A stretch of DNA of 64,000 nucleotides, taken from contig CAWKFA010000008.1 in the NCBI GenBank assembly GCA_963848825.1, forward strand, positions 248,001-312,000. Reading direction: 5' to 3'. Made by a program: the position numbers and the translations under genes. Numbering within the stretch: position 1 is the stretch's first letter; the number at the start of each line of letters is the position of its first letter. Below the pieces are notes generated by a model. It was not told where the DNA came from and did no database searches. It worked only from the letters and a program-made list of their open reading frames with translations. Shown piece after piece: positions 1-9,816 of this stretch. The DNA is from CAVVSQ01 sp963848825. Its GTDB lineage: Bacteria; Planctomycetota; Planctomycetia; Gemmatales; Gemmataceae.

Positions 1-2111
1 AAGCGGCGGGCGAAATGTCAGTGCCCTGCACCTCGGCGCGTCCCCAGTGCCTGCCGTCAGCGCCTCCAGGCCGACGAGCGGCGCCTGACAGGTGAAATTC
101 TCGCAAATATAAGTGGTCACGTCTCCCTGTGCCGTTTTGTCCGCCAGCAACTTGACGGGATTGTCGGCTGCGGGAGACCTGGTCCAGGCAATAACCTGAT
201 GCGGGCGGAAGCCTTGCCTCAGGAGACGCAGGGCCTCTTGAGCGCGCAGGGCCGTCCCCCACCACCGCGAACTCCTGCACGGGCCCGAGGTAGAAGTCGA
301 GCGCAATCAGCATCTGCCCGGCCGCCAGGGGCGTCGAGGCCAGCAAGCCGCGATACAACTCCAGCGTCCTGGTCGCTTTCTTGAGCCAGTCGTCGTTGCC
401 CGTGTAGTTTGTAAAGGCGCAACAGCGCCGTCACGGCCATCGAGTTGCCCGAGGGAGTGGCGTTGTCGTGCGGGTCTTTCGTGCGCGCGATCAACGTTTC
501 GTGGTCCTTGCCGGTGAAGAAGAAGCCCCCCTCCGCGTCATCCCAGAACTGGTCGATCATGATGCGCGCTAACTCCTGCGCGGCCGCGATCCAGCGTCCG
601 TCGAAAGTGGCCTCGTAGAGGGCAACCAGCGCGTCGATCACGTAGGCATAATCTTCCAGGTAGCCATTGAGCTTGGGCTGGCCGCCGGCCCCGTGGTGCG
701 CAGCAAGCGGCCGTCCGGCGCGCGCATGCGCGTGAGCAGAAAGTCGGCGGCTCGCACCGCTGCCTGGCTGTACTCTGGCTTGTCCAGCACCTGCGCTGCC
801 TGGGCGAAGGCGGCGATCATCAGGCCGTTCCAGGCGGTCAGGATCTTCTCGTCGCGGCCGGGCCAGACCCGCTTGCCGCGTACCTCGAATAGTTTTTGCT
901 TGCTGGCGCGCGAGGCAGCTGCCGCAGTTCCTCCTCCTCCAGGTGATGCAGCTTCGCTTCCTGCCGTCAGGGCCGGGAAAGATGCGGAATGTTGTGGCCT
1001 TCCCAGTTGCCCTCCTGCGTGATGTCGTAGACGTCCGCGAACAGGGCGGCCTCCTCCTTGCCGAGGATCTGTTCGACTTCCGCCAGCGTCCAGACGAAGA
1101 ACTTGCCCTCCACCCCCTCGCTGTCGGCGTCCTGCGTGCTGTAGAAGGGCCCTTCGGGGCTGGTCATCTCGCGCAGCACGTAGGCGAGCGTCTCCTCGAC
1201 GACTTCGCGATAAAAGGCGTTGCCCGTCGCCTGGTAGGCTTCCAGGTAGGTCAGCGTCAGCAGGGCGTTGTCGTAAAGCATCTTTTCGAAATGCGGCACA
1301 AGCCACTGGGCGTCGGTGCTGTAGCGATGGAAGCCGCCGCCGAGCTGGTCGTACATGCCGCCGCGGGCCATGTGATCCAGCGTCTTGCCGACCATGTCGA
1401 TGGCCAGTCTCGGCATCGAAGCGCAGCCCGAGCCGCAGCAGGAGGCGCAGATCCATGGGGTGCGGAAATTTCGGGGCGGCGCCGAAGCCGCCATGGCGGC
1501 GGTCGAAACGGCGTTCAAGAGCCGGCAACACGCCCTTGAGAAGGCCAACGTCGAGGCGCCCGTCGCCAGGCTCCAGACGCATCACCGCTTGCACATTCTC
1601 GGTCAGCGCTGCGCACCTTCGATCACGTCCTCACGCCGGTCCTTCCAGGCCTGCGCAATCGCATGCAGCACTTTGCGAAATGACGGCAGCGGATGGCGAT
1701 CGTCGGGGAGGAAAGTAGGTGCCGCCGTAGAAGGGCTTGAGGTCCGGCGTCAGGAACATCGACATCGGCCAGCCGCCGTGCTGCGTCAGGAGCTGGACCG
1801 CCGTCATGTAAATCTGATCGAGGTCCGGCCGCTCCTCCCGATCCACCTTGATGCTGACAAAGCTGTCGTTGAGGAGTTTGCCCACCTCGGGATCTTCGAA
1901 GCTTTCCCGCTCCATTACATGGCACCAGTGGCACGCCGAATAGCCGATGCTCAGGAAGATGGGGCGATCCTGCTCCCGCGCCTTGCTGCAGCGCGTCCGG
2001 GCCCCAGGGAAACCAATCCACGGGGTTGTGGGAGTGTTGCCGCAGGTACGGACTGGTTTCGTAGACGAGCCGATTGGTGAACGTGGGGTTTGGCAAGATG
2101 ATTCTCCCCAC
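1..2111 (-). pseudogene. YyaL/SPATA20-type DUF255 thioredoxin-domain protein, frame broken at least eight times
   Basis: The family joins an N-terminal thioredoxin-like DUF255 domain to an (alpha/alpha)6 barrel resembling N-acylglucosamine epimerases; its role is poorly defined. Starting at the ATG at 2111, the pieces read in order as the family. They include the N-terminal [14 protein letters not shown] motif, the active-site [10 protein letters not shown] (CxxC) near 1920, [12 protein letters not shown] and TYFPP, the barrel segments [13 protein letters not shown] and [10 protein letters not shown], and the C-terminal CENFTCQAP near 95. Keeping these in register needs frame changes near 1985, 1713, 1610, 1410, 965, 690, 398 and 255. 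No stop is reached before base 1, so the gene leaves the window. The indel density is far above the rest of the window. Either this is a decaying gene or the consensus is poor here; the sequence cannot decide. Confidence 0.8.
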
Positions 2112-2120
2112 ACTTAGTGC

Positions 2121-2160
2121 GTTCGGAAAAAAGGGGTCAGACCCCCTCGATACCCTGCAC
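2121..2160. repeat. Partial copy (left arm) of the CTAG-ended palindromic element
   Basis: About 35 bases, including GAAAAAAGGGGTCAGACCCC followed by an ATACCCTGCA-like tail, match the left arm and start of the core of the complete elements at 4227, 16818 and 19610. The right arm and the outer CTAG/GCAGCCCGTT end are missing. It lies just upstream of the YyaL-like start codon. Confidence 0.7.
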
Positions 2161-2205
2161 TACAGATGATCAAGCACCACGAAGATAGTGCCATCGTTCG
2201 GCAAA

Positions 2206-3189
2206 TCAGGTGCCGTTGCCCTGCACGGTGACCCTCACGGCTTCGTTATTGTTAAGGTCGGTGCGAATAATGAGCTGCGTTTTCAATTCGCCGGCACGCG
2301 CGGGTTGAAAGCGAATCTCCACGATTTGCGTCTGGGCACTGCGATCGGGGATTATCGCCGTGATGCCGTCATCCTGGCCATCGATACTCAAGATGCGAAA
2401 GGGCCGGGCACCGCGAACCACGATGCTTTTCTTTTCCGTCTCGCCGATCCTGGCATCGTTCATCTTGACGAGTTCCGGCACGACGCTCAGGGTGGCCTGG
2501 ATGTTCCCCAGAACATTGAAGGTCAAGGTCGGGCTGGCGGGGTCATTCGTTTTGAGGATGATTTCCTGCTTGAAGGTGCCCGACGCCGCGGCCGGATTTA
2601 GCGTGGCGATGATACGGTAGCCCTTGCCGGCCCGGCTGTGCAGGTCTTCCCACTTGAGCTCAAACGGGGCTGTTTTACTTTTGATGATTTCTTTGAGCTC
2701 CCAGGGAAACGACCCCGCATATTCCACGTCGATATATTTGCTCGGACTCTGCCCATGTTGCACCAGCCCGAAGTCGATTTCGCCGGGATTGAAGACGACG
2801 TCCACGCGCACGTTGGCATGAACGCTCAACGTGGCCGTCGAGACGTATTGCGGGCCGACGGTGACGTGGATTTTGACCGATTTTTGGCCGGAGAAACGGC
2901 TGCTATCCATATTGATGTTGAGCGTACCGGTCTCCCCCGGCTGCAAAATCTTGGTGGTTTCCTTGAAGGTGACGCAGCCGCACTCGGCGCGGACTTCGGT
3001 GAGTTCAAGAGGGACCTTGTAGATATTGGTCATCTTGAAGGCGTATTTGAGTTGGGCGCCACGCGGTACCACGCCGAAATCGTGAACCACGTCGCCGGCG
3101 AATATTTTATTCGCCCAGGCCGTGGCCTGTGCCGACGCCGGTTGAGCCGTAGCGGCGACGAGCAACAGGATAAAAACCGCCTTACGCAT
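2206..3189 (-). CDS. Secreted DUF1573 domain protein
   Basis: A 327-residue exported protein starting MRKAVFILLL with a signal peptide ending near AQPASAQA. The mature part opens with a DUF1573 (ASPM/Hydin-like immunoglobulin fold) domain. This shows the typical phrase HDFGVVPRGAQ, then NIYKVPLEL and the ECGC cysteine motif. Further beta-rich repeats follow, for example VFNPGEIDFGLVQHGQ. The frame is open 24 bases further upstream, but the ATG at 3189 is chosen because the GGGGAAG-like sequence precedes it and the signal peptide starts there. DUF1573 proteins are abundant in planctomycetes and Bacteroidetes and have no settled function; an extracytoplasmic structural or binding role is inferred. 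It stands alone between the broken YyaL gene and the sugar isomerase. Confidence 0.85.
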   Translation of the reverse strand: MRKAVFILLLVAATAQPASAQATAWANKIFAGDVVHDFGVVPRGAQLKYAFKMTNIYKVPLELTEVRAECGCVTFKETTKILQPGETGTLNINMDSSRFSGQKSVKIHVTVGPQYVSTATLSVHANVRVDVVFNPGEIDFGLVQHGQSPSKYIDVEYAGSFPWELKEIIKSKTAPFELKWEDLHSRAGKGYRIIATLNPAAASGTFKQEIILKTNDPASPTLTFNVLGNIQATLSVVPELVKMNDARIGETEKKSIVVRGARPFRILSIDGQDDGITAIIPDRSAQTQIVEIRFQPARAGELKTQLIIRTDLNNNEAVRVTVQGNGT

Positions 3190-3295
3190 GCTTGTCTTCC
3201 CCTTCGGGGTCATAATCCGTCAAAGGCTGCGGCGTTGATTCTAGCGTGGATGTCCTTTTCGAAAAAGTCGGGTTTCCAGGTTTTTGAACTTACGT

Positions 3296-4139
3296 TCACT
3301 TCTGCCAGCTTTCCTTAATGAAGCGTAAGCCCCGCGTATAGACCTCTTCCGGGCTCGGGAACAAATCCCGCCAGACCTTGGTGGCCGCCGCCAGTGCGGG
3401 CAGCGACCGGCCAAAAGACTCAATGACCAGCCAGCCGTCGTACTTCACTTCCTTGAGCGCTTTGAACGTGGCGTCCCAGTGGACCATGCCCGTGCCCGGG
3501 CGTGCCCCGGTCGTTTTCGCTGATGTGAACCTGGACAAAATAGCCGGCCAGGCTCTTGATGGCGGTGCCGGGGCTCTTTTCTTCAATGTTGGCGTGAAAG
3601 GTGTCATACATGGTGCGGAAGTGGGGGTGGTTGACTTCCATCACCAGCGCCTTGGCTTGCTCCGCCGTGGTGAGAAAATAACATTCGAAGCGATTGAGGT
3701 ACTCGATGGCGAGCATCACCTTATGTTGCGCTGCGAACTCCGCCGCTTTCCGCAATACTTCGGCGGCCCGTTTCTTTTCATCCACGGTCGGGCCGGTCCC
3801 CGAAAAGACTCCCAATGGGGAATGGTAGGGGCCACAAAGGTTCTCGCCGCCCAGGAGCGCTGTCATCTCGATGGCCCACTTGTGCCGATCCGCGGCGGCC
3901 TGGCGTATCTTCGCGTCGGGACTGATGGGATTGGCGTCCTCGCCCACCACGGTGACGGTGGTGCACGCCAGGCCCAGATTTTTTAGCTCTGTCGCGACGG
4001 CTTTATAATGATCTGCCTTGCCTTCAAAAAGAGGCAGCTCGACACCGTCGAAGCCTGCCTGCTTGAGCTTGGCCAGCAGCGGATAATGTTCGCTCGTGAC
4101 GAAGCCCGTCCAGAGCAGCAAATTCATCCCGGTTCTCAT
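3296..4139 (-). CDS. TIM-barrel sugar isomerase/epimerase (AP endonuclease 2-like fold), one frameshift
   Basis: About 281 residues of the xylose isomerase-like TIM-barrel family that includes hydroxypyruvate isomerases and D-tagatose 3-epimerases. The four expected metal ligands are in order: Glu in IEYLNRFE, Asp in MYDTFHANIEE, His in VQVHISEND, and Glu in WLVIESFG. The start at 4139 (MRTGMNLLLWTGF) is preceded by AAAGGA. The frame changes near 3505: the N-terminal frame ends after ISENDRG, and the C-terminal part from GTGMVHWDATFKAL to IKESWQK is in another frame. Together they make one normal-length protein. Its neighbour downstream in the window is a Gfo/Idh oxidoreductase on the same strand, so a role in sugar or inositol-like substrate conversion is likely; the substrate cannot be told. 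Confidence 0.85.
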
Positions 4140-4226
4140 GGTGCGTCCTTTGCGAGCTACGTTTCTTTCGCGGCGAGTTGATTTTTGCCAATAGTACGAA
4201 ACGGACAAATCGATGACAAGGCACTT

Positions 4227-4333
4227 CTAGCCGCCCGTTGAAAAAGGGGTCAGACCCCTTCGTTACACTACAAAAACGTTGAAAACCCTGTTCGCTTCAA
4301 GGGGGTCTGACCCCTTTTTTAACGGGCGGCTAG
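4227..4333. repeat. CTAG-ended palindromic intergenic element, copy 1
   Basis: A 107-bp element with long terminal inverted repeats. The left end is CTAGCCGCCCGTTGAAAAAG and the right end is its complement (...AACGGGCGGCTAG). Each arm contains its own smaller palindrome: GGGGTCAGACCCC on the left, GGGGTCTGACCCC on the right. The core near 4272-4300 includes AAAACGTTGAAAAC. Copies 2 and 3 have A where this copy has C in the left arm, and the right arm carries the matching T-to-G change, so pairing is kept. The right CTAG contains the stop codon of the neighbouring Gfo/Idh gene (bases 4330-4332). Confidence 0.93.
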
Positions 4334-5471
4334 CCCTTGGCAACTTCGACCCAGCTCCCGTTCTTCGCGGAACCGAGAATCGCATCAAGAATTAGCTGGG
4401 TTTCGTAAGCGTTGCGGAAATCCGGTTGCGTCGGCTGTCCCTTCGCGAGGTTTTCCAGAAAATCGGCGACTTGATGGACGAAGGTATGTTCGTAACCGAT
4501 CTGCAGGCCCGGGACCCACCAGTGGCTCATGTAGGGATGGTCCCCGTCGGTGACGTGAATGCTGCGCCAGCCCCTGAGATTGCCCTGATCGCGGTAGTCG
4601 AAGTACTGCAGGCGGTGCAGATCATGAAGGTCCCATTTGATGGAACCCATCTCGCCATTGATTTCGAAGGTGTAAAGGGCCTTGTGCCCGCGCGCGTAAC
4701 GCGTCGATTCGAACAGGCCCAATGAGCCGTTGTCGAACCGGCACATGAACGTGCAGGCGTCATCGATGCCGACCTTTTCCATTTTGCCCGTGAGATTGTG
4801 CTTGCGCTCCTTGATGAACGTTTCCGTCATGGCGGACAGCGAGCCGATCTTGCCATTGAGCCACACCGCCGTATCGATGCAGTGCGCCAGGAGATCGCCG
4901 GACACGCCCGAGCCCGCGGCGGCGACGTCCAGCCGCCAGAGTGCGGTGCCCCCCTGCGGCAGATCGGCGGAGATGGTCCAGTCCTGCAAGAAGTTGCGCG
5001 ATAGTGAAAGATCCGGCCCAACTTGCCTTCATCGATCAAGTTCTTGGCCAGCGTGACCGCGGGCACGCGCCGGTAGTTATACCAAACCATGTTCGGCACC
5101 TTGGCCTTCTCGACGGCCTCGACCATCTTGAGCCCTTCGGGGCCATTCATGGCCAGCGGTTTTTCGCAAAGAATCATCTTGCCGGCCTTGGCGGCCGCGA
5201 GCGCGATCTCCGCATGCGTATTGTTCGGCGTGCAGATATCGATGGCGTCGATGTCCTTGCGTTCGACAAGCTTGCGCCAGTCGGTTTCGACGGACTCGTA
5301 GCCCCAGGTATCGGCGAACGCCTTGGCCTTCGCCGCATCACGCGCGCACACCGCCTTGAGCACCGGCCGATATTCGAGATTGAAGAAATTATTCACCCGG
5401 CGATAGCCATTGGAATGGGCACGGCCCATAAAACCATAGCCGATCAGGCCAATATTCAATGGTTTGGTCAT
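4330..5471 (-). CDS. Gfo/Idh/MocA family NAD(P)-dependent oxidoreductase, one frameshift
   Basis: About 380 residues. The N-terminal Rossmann fold is clear: [15 protein letters not shown] near residues 8-22, then [17 protein letters not shown] and the EKPLA motif (CEKPLAMNG) whose Lys is conserved in the family. The C-terminal alpha/beta domain includes [11 protein letters not shown] (dimer/substrate face) and [12 protein letters not shown]. The frame changes near 4990. The N-terminal frame reads IFHYRAT and the C-terminal frame resumes FLQDWTIS; restoring one T in a TTT run (ACTTTCTTG) repairs it, which looks like a sequencing error. These enzymes oxidise or reduce sugars and inositols. With the isomerases at 3.3, 6.7 and 7.8 kb it probably serves sugar catabolism; the substrate is unknown. 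The stop codon lies in the end of the palindromic element. Confidence 0.88.
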
Positions 5472-5505
5472 GGAGAGTTCCTCAAGAGATACTGATTTCT
5501 CGCGT

Positions 5506-5640
5506 TTCGCCTATGGTTTGAATGTAGGGTGGTGTCAGCGTACCTGACGATCGACCCATCCGAAATATTAATTTTCGCGTCCGCCCATGGTTTGGATGTA
5601 GGGTGGTGTCGAGCGTACTCGCGCTGACCCACCGAAATAC
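5506..5640. repeat. Direct repeat pair with GTAGGGTGGTGTC...GACCCA core
   Basis: Two related units in tandem: 5506-5580 (CCTATGGTTTGAATGTAGGGTGG...) and 5581-5640 (CCCATGGTTTGGATGTAGGGTGG...). Each continues with GTGTC-AGCGTAC and ends in GACCCA(C/T)CCGAAAT. They lie in the roughly 300-base stretch upstream of the Gfo/Idh gene, where no ORF is convincing. Confidence 0.8.
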
Positions 5641-5721
5641 ACGAGCACATCGAATCCTTTAATAAAATCCTGGGCCCGTATGTAAATTAATTTCTTGCGT
5701 TCGCATCAATGTTTGCGTTTA

Positions 5722-5761
5722 TTTCGGTGGGTCAGCGCGATTACGCTCGACGCCACCCTAC
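5722..5761. repeat. Inverted copy of the 5597-5636 repeat
   Basis: These 40 bases (TTTCGGTGGGTCAGCGCGAT...CCACCCTAC) are the reverse complement of 5597-5636 at 38 of 40 positions. Together they form a potential long stem with a loop of about 85 bases between the Gfo/Idh and beta-lactamase-like genes. The rest of the 5472-5777 intergenic stretch holds only these repeats and short AT-rich spacer. Confidence 0.85.
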
Positions 5762-5777
5762 AGGGGCCCTGCAGGGC

Positions 5778-6675
5778 TTATTTCTTCTCGGCCTTGGCCG
5801 TGAAATGTTGGTATATCTCTTTGCCGATTTGGCCGATCAGGATGTTGCCGGCACTGTCGGCCTTGAAACTCTTGTCGGCGTTTTTGGCCGTGAGGACACA
5901 GACCGCCACGGGCCCGGTAGGCAGGTAGAGAATGCCGGCATCGGTCTTGGCATCGCTGACCGACCCCGTTTTGTGAGCTACCTCAATTCCTTCGGGCAAA
6001 AAGCGTTTGAGCTTGGTGGCATCGTCGCATTTCTTCATGTGGCCGATCATTTCCTTGCACAATGCCGGATTGGCGACATCGCCCTTGTGCAGCTTTTCGA
6101 GCAAGCCGACCATGTCACGCGCGGTGGTCGAGCCCAGGCCATATTTCTTGGTGGCTTCCGGGTCGATGGAGGTCGTGGCGCCTTTGTAGACCTTGGCATT
6201 GAGCCTGGTGCTCGGAAAGCCCCAGGCGGCCATGCGCTGGCTGGTGCCGGCGACGCCGATCTTGTCGAGCACGAGATTGGTGGCGGTGTTATCTGAGAAA
6301 ACCATCATGAGCCGGACCGCGTCCCGAAGCGGAAACGTGGCGCCCCTCGCTGAAATGGTAGGTCAGAATGCCGCTGCCGGGGACCTTGTCGGCATTCTTG
6401 AGCGTCACCAAATCGCCGAGGCTGATCTTGCCTTCCATGACCTGCTGGTAAACTTCCAGCATGATGGGAAACTTGATGAGGCTGGCGGTGGGCAGCACTT
6501 CGTCGGCGCCCAAATAAAGTGTTTCGCCATTGTCCAGGTGCTTCACGGCGATGGCGACCGTGCCCTTGTGGCTTTTGGCAAGCTCGCCCAGGCGGACCGC
6601 CAGCGGTTCAGCCGCCGTAAGCAGTCGCGGTGCCAGTAAGATCAGGAGGGCAAACAAAAATAGTCGGCGCGCCAT
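5778..6675 (-). CDS. Class A beta-lactamase-like serine hydrolase, one frameshift
   Basis: About 298 residues with an N-terminal signal peptide (MARRLFLFALLILL...TAAEP). The class A landmarks are the SxxK nucleophile motif in PTASLIKFPI, the SDN loop in VFSDNTATN, TTARDM of the omega-loop region, and the KTG strand in VAHKTGSVSD. The frame changes near 6330-6345: the N-terminal part ends HFSEG and the C-terminal part resumes ATFPLRDAVRLMMVF. Removing one G of a GGGG run restores GAG GGC GCC. I cannot find the usual ExxLN omega-loop motif that activates the deacylating water in true class A enzymes, so the substrate may be something other than a beta-lactam, such as a cell-wall peptide or ester. 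It sits among sugar-metabolism genes on the same strand. Confidence 0.85.
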
Positions 6676-6684
6676 CGGGCTCTC

Positions 6685-7734
6685 CTATTCGTTCCAGCCA
6701 TGGGCATCGCGGACCGCGATCATCGTGGCCAGGATGTTGTTCCAGGTTTGCGCTTTCATCATCGTTTCGTTGGGAAACATGCAGCCGTCCCAGCAGATAT
6801 GTTGGAATTTCTTGGTGACGTTGCCGTAGCTATCGCGCATCCAGAAGCCCGCGTGATGTGCTATTTTCAGCTTGCCTTCCGGATCGTTCGGCAAGCAATG
6901 GCGGCCCGTCTTGTCATGGCTGCCGGAGCCCTTCACGGTGGCGTCGTTCTGGGCGATATGAAAATCGATCGTCCAGGGCCGCAAGGCCGCGGTCAACGTC
7001 GCCAGCGCCTGGTCGAGCTTGGCCGGGTCGCTCCAGTCCCACTTCTCCGGCAGCAAGCGATCCTCGGGCGCGTTGTAACCGAGCGTGTAAAGAAGCGTGT
7101 GGGCCATGTCGGCCTGGAAACCAAGGGTGCCGGGCCGATCGGTCAATTCAAGAAGCTGGATCATCCGCTTCCAGCTATGCATGCCGCCCCAGCAGATTTC
7201 GCCTTCGGCCGCCAGGCGTTCGCCATGGTCCCTGGCGATGTCGCAGGCACCGCGAAACGTCGCGGCGATGCGTTGTTGGTTGCCTTCGGGGTCCTTGAGC
7301 CAATCCGCCGGGCCGGAAGCCGAGTCGATGCGGACGACGCCATGGGGCCTGACCCCCAGCTCCCGCAATCGTTTGGCGATGCGGCAGCCCTTGCGTACCT
7401 GTTCCTGGAACTTGTGGCGGTCCTCGACGCCGCCCATGGCGGAACCGCCACCGGTGGGCGGCCAAACGGGTGCCACCACGGACCCGACGACCAGGCCCCG
7501 CGCACGCACCTTGTCCGCCAGCTTCTTGAGATCGTCATCGGTCGCGTCAATATCCACATGAGGCGCGAACAGAAAGATGTCCACGCCGTCGAATTTCGTG
7601 CCATTGCTTTCGGCCTTGGCAGTCAAATCCAACATCGTGTCGAGGTCGATAAAGGGCTCGGCTCCCGCCGAACCTTTGCCAACCACGCCTGGCCAGGCCG
7701 CGTTATGAAGCTTGGGGAAGAGGTTTTTTGGCAT
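6685..7734 (-). CDS. TIM-barrel sugar phosphate isomerase/epimerase
   Basis: 349 residues, intact, starting [16 protein letters not shown]. It belongs to the xylose isomerase-like TIM-barrel superfamily. Visible landmarks are [14 protein letters not shown] early on, a central [25 protein letters not shown] with the expected barrel Glu, [13 protein letters not shown] with an Asp-x-x-His pair, and [11 protein letters not shown] near the C-terminus, which gives a His and a Asp for metal binding. Planctomycetes hold many such genes beside Gfo/Idh oxidoreductases. It starts 56 bases upstream of nothing else on its own strand: the phosphomannose-isomerase-like gene ends at 7791 and would be transcribed first, so the two may share a transcript. 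The substrate is not predictable. Confidence 0.85.
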   Translation of the reverse strand: MPKNLFPKLHNAAWPGVVGKGSAGAEPFIDLDTMLDLTAKAESNGTKFDGVDIFLFAPHVDIDATDDDLKKLADKVRARGLVVGSVVAPVWPPTGGGSAMGGVEDRHKFQEQVRKGCRIAKRLRELGVRPHGVVRIDSASGPADWLKDPEGNQQRIAATFRGACDIARDHGERLAAEGEICWGGMHSWKRMIQLLELTDRPGTLGFQADMAHTLLYTLGYNAPEDRLLPEKWDWSDPAKLDQALATLTAALRPWTIDFHIAQNDATVKGSGSHDKTGRHCLPNDPEGKLKIAHHAGFWMRDSYGNVTKKFQHICWDGCMFPNETMMKAQTWNNILATMIAVRDAHGWNE

Positions 7735-7790
7735 GGGGTATTACTTCCTTCGTTGATGGGACCGGCTTCGCGCCGCGTGTTTTGTCTTTT

Positions 7791-9091
7791 TTATTTGACC
7801 GGCTGCTTCTTTTTGTAATCGCCAATGCTGGGGGCTTGCGGATTGGTATCGGGGCCGAAATAGCGCAATGTTACCAGGGGCTCGGTGCCGGTGTTGTCAA
7901 AAATCACGCCGTTGCGGGCGGCTTCGAAGCCGACGAAGACTTCATCCTCGGTCAGCTCGCCAAAGCGAATCAACGTGGGCGTGTGCAAGCGATGCTTGCC
8001 GACCCAGCCGCTGCCTTGCACTGCTATAAGTCCATAGGCCCCATTGTCCCGAATGGTAACTTTCGTGCCGGGGTTTATGGTCAATTCCTTGGCCGTAAAC
8101 AGCTCCTGGCCGCCGACCTTGCCATAGACGACCCATTTGTCGACATAGCCCGCGTCGGGACCGCCACCGGCCACCATGGGCTCGAGATAATGGTTGTCCT
8201 TGAAATTCGGGTCGACGTTCCCGGCCCAGTCCAGTTGCTCGACCAGGTAATCGAGGTCGTGGTGATGTTCCTTGGGAACGTCCTTGACCAGCAGTTCCCA
8301 GGGCACGGTGCGACCTTCGACGAGGGACTGGTACATGCCAAAAACGTCGGAACCCCATTGCGGTTCGTAGGTCACCAGCGAGCCCGGAGCGTGCAGGATG
8401 CAAGGCGGCACGAGCCAGCCGGTCCCCGGCTGTAACTGATAAGCCTTGCTGTAGTTAAGGATGCCGTTGTCCCCTTCGTCCCAGCGTTCGAGGCAGCGGC
8501 GAATGGCGAGTTTGCTGGTTCCCGGTTCGAGGCCAAAGAACGTATAAGGGAAGTTGTTACCGGTGTAATTCAATTGGGGTGGAAAAAAATAGGATTCCGG
8601 TTTACCTTGTTGACTTACGAGGGCGGCCTGCGCGTTGTTCTGGTGCATATGGTGCGGGATCGGCCCAAGATTATCGAAGAACTTGCTGTATACGGGCCAA
8701 CGTTGATATTTCTTCCAAATTTCGGGCCCGATCAGCGACTCTCCCGCCTGGGCAATCGCTTCCCGCAAGGTAAATGCCGGCTTGCCTTCGTGGACCACAT
8801 AGCTGAGGCCTTCGTCCCAGTTGGCGCCTTCGTTGGCGGCGGCCGTCGTTGAAGAAAACCAGCGTTCGTCGATGCCGCCGCGCCTGGCGCCGTAGGCATA
8901 GAGGTCCTGGACGGCCAGCTTGAGCCGGCGTCCTGGCATCAGAAAAGACGCGGCACCCAGGTGGGCGCGAGGCGCAAGATACCCGCCGAGGCGCTGAGGA
9001 CCTGCTTGAGCAGCGCGGCATTTGCCCTATCGAGGGTGCTCTTGGCAGGCGCGGGTTTGGATTTACTGGCTTTCGTGGTTTTCGTTGCCAT
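7791..9091 (-). CDS. Class I mannose-6-phosphate isomerase-like cupin protein, one frameshift
   Basis: About 433 residues. The body resembles the cupin phosphomannose isomerases (fructose-6-phosphate/mannose-6-phosphate interconversion). It shows the metal-site region IPHHMHQNNAQAAL, then GWLVPPCILHAPGSL, and a C-terminal cupin with VTIRDNGAYGLIAVQGSG. The N-terminus begins at the ATG at 9091 (MATKTTKASKSKPAPAK), a Lys-rich leader. The frame changes near 8943, where CTTTTCTGATG should read with one more base to give LFLMPGRR. AAGGAC precedes the start. Its length exceeds a bare class I enzyme because of the leader. A role in sugar phosphate metabolism fits the neighbouring isomerases, but activity on mannose-6-phosphate itself is only inferred. 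Confidence 0.8.
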
Positions 9092-9390
9092 GCCGGAGTG
9101 GTCCTTTTGAGCGGTTGAGCTTGCGTTGGTGACGTAAAGTTATGCGGGCACAAGGCGGGGCGCTGCTATTTCAGCCCCCACGCGAGGCGGGCCAAGGAGC
9201 AGCGGCCCTCTGGAAGCTTGAGATTACGGGTTTTCGCTGAAAAAGCACGCGAAACCTTGAATTTCTTCAAGAAATTTTCGTCGGTCCTGAACCCGATCCT
9301 TCATATAGGTGTCGTAAACTTGGGCAGTAGGGTGTGGTCATGCAAATGGTTAAGTTTTACGGTCAATTTGGCAACCAAGGAAAAGAAAAG

Positions 9391-9789
9391 ATGCAGCGCC
9401 CGGATAGTGAAGTTGTTTATCGTCCCCTGTTGATATTGGCGTATGCCGATTCCGCCCATGCGGCTGGCGCGGGCGCTGATTTCCGCAGGCTGGGCTGGGA
9501 GGTGCAACTGGTCGCCACTGCCGCCGAGGCCCGCCGGCTCGCGGCCACACGTTCGCCGGACGCCATTGTCCTTGATACGGAGTTACCCGACGAGAGCGGC
9601 TGGCTGGCATGTGCCAAAATCAATCAAGATGACCCGGCCCTCAAGGTGGTGCTGCTCGCCCCCGAGCGTTCCGCGGCAATCATGTTCAACTTCACCCAGG
9701 TGGATGCGGTTGCCCTGGTAACCCGTACCGAGCCGCTTGCTATGCTCGCGGAATCGGTCGTGGGCAGAAGCTTCGCCCAGGCAATTTAG
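9391..9789 (+). CDS. Stand-alone response-regulator receiver-like protein
   Basis: 132 residues with a CheY-like alternating pattern. It opens PLLILAYADS, has the probable phosphoacceptor Asp in DAIVLDTELPDESGW, and continues KVVLLAPERSAA and VALVTRTEP. The usual acidic pair after strand 1 is reduced to one Asp, and the conserved Lys of strand 5 is replaced by Arg, so phosphorylation may be weak or absent. No output domain follows. The start at 9391 is preceded by AAGGAAAAG, whereas the upstream in-frame ATG at 9334 has no clear site. No kinase gene is adjacent. The 299 bases between the divergent cupin start (9091) and this gene hold no other recognisable feature beyond presumed promoters. 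Confidence 0.7.
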   Translation: MQRPDSEVVYRPLLILAYADSAHAAGAGADFRRLGWEVQLVATAAEARRLAATRSPDAIVLDTELPDESGWLACAKINQDDPALKVVLLAPERSAAIMFNFTQVDAVALVTRTEPLAMLAESVVGRSFAQAI

Positions 9790-9816
9790 CATAGCGCCCG
9801 CGCGCTGACGCCAATA

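Noticed and set aside
6700..7818. 372-residue plus-strand open frame
   Set aside because: Antisense of the TIM-barrel isomerase at 6685-7734; no domain.
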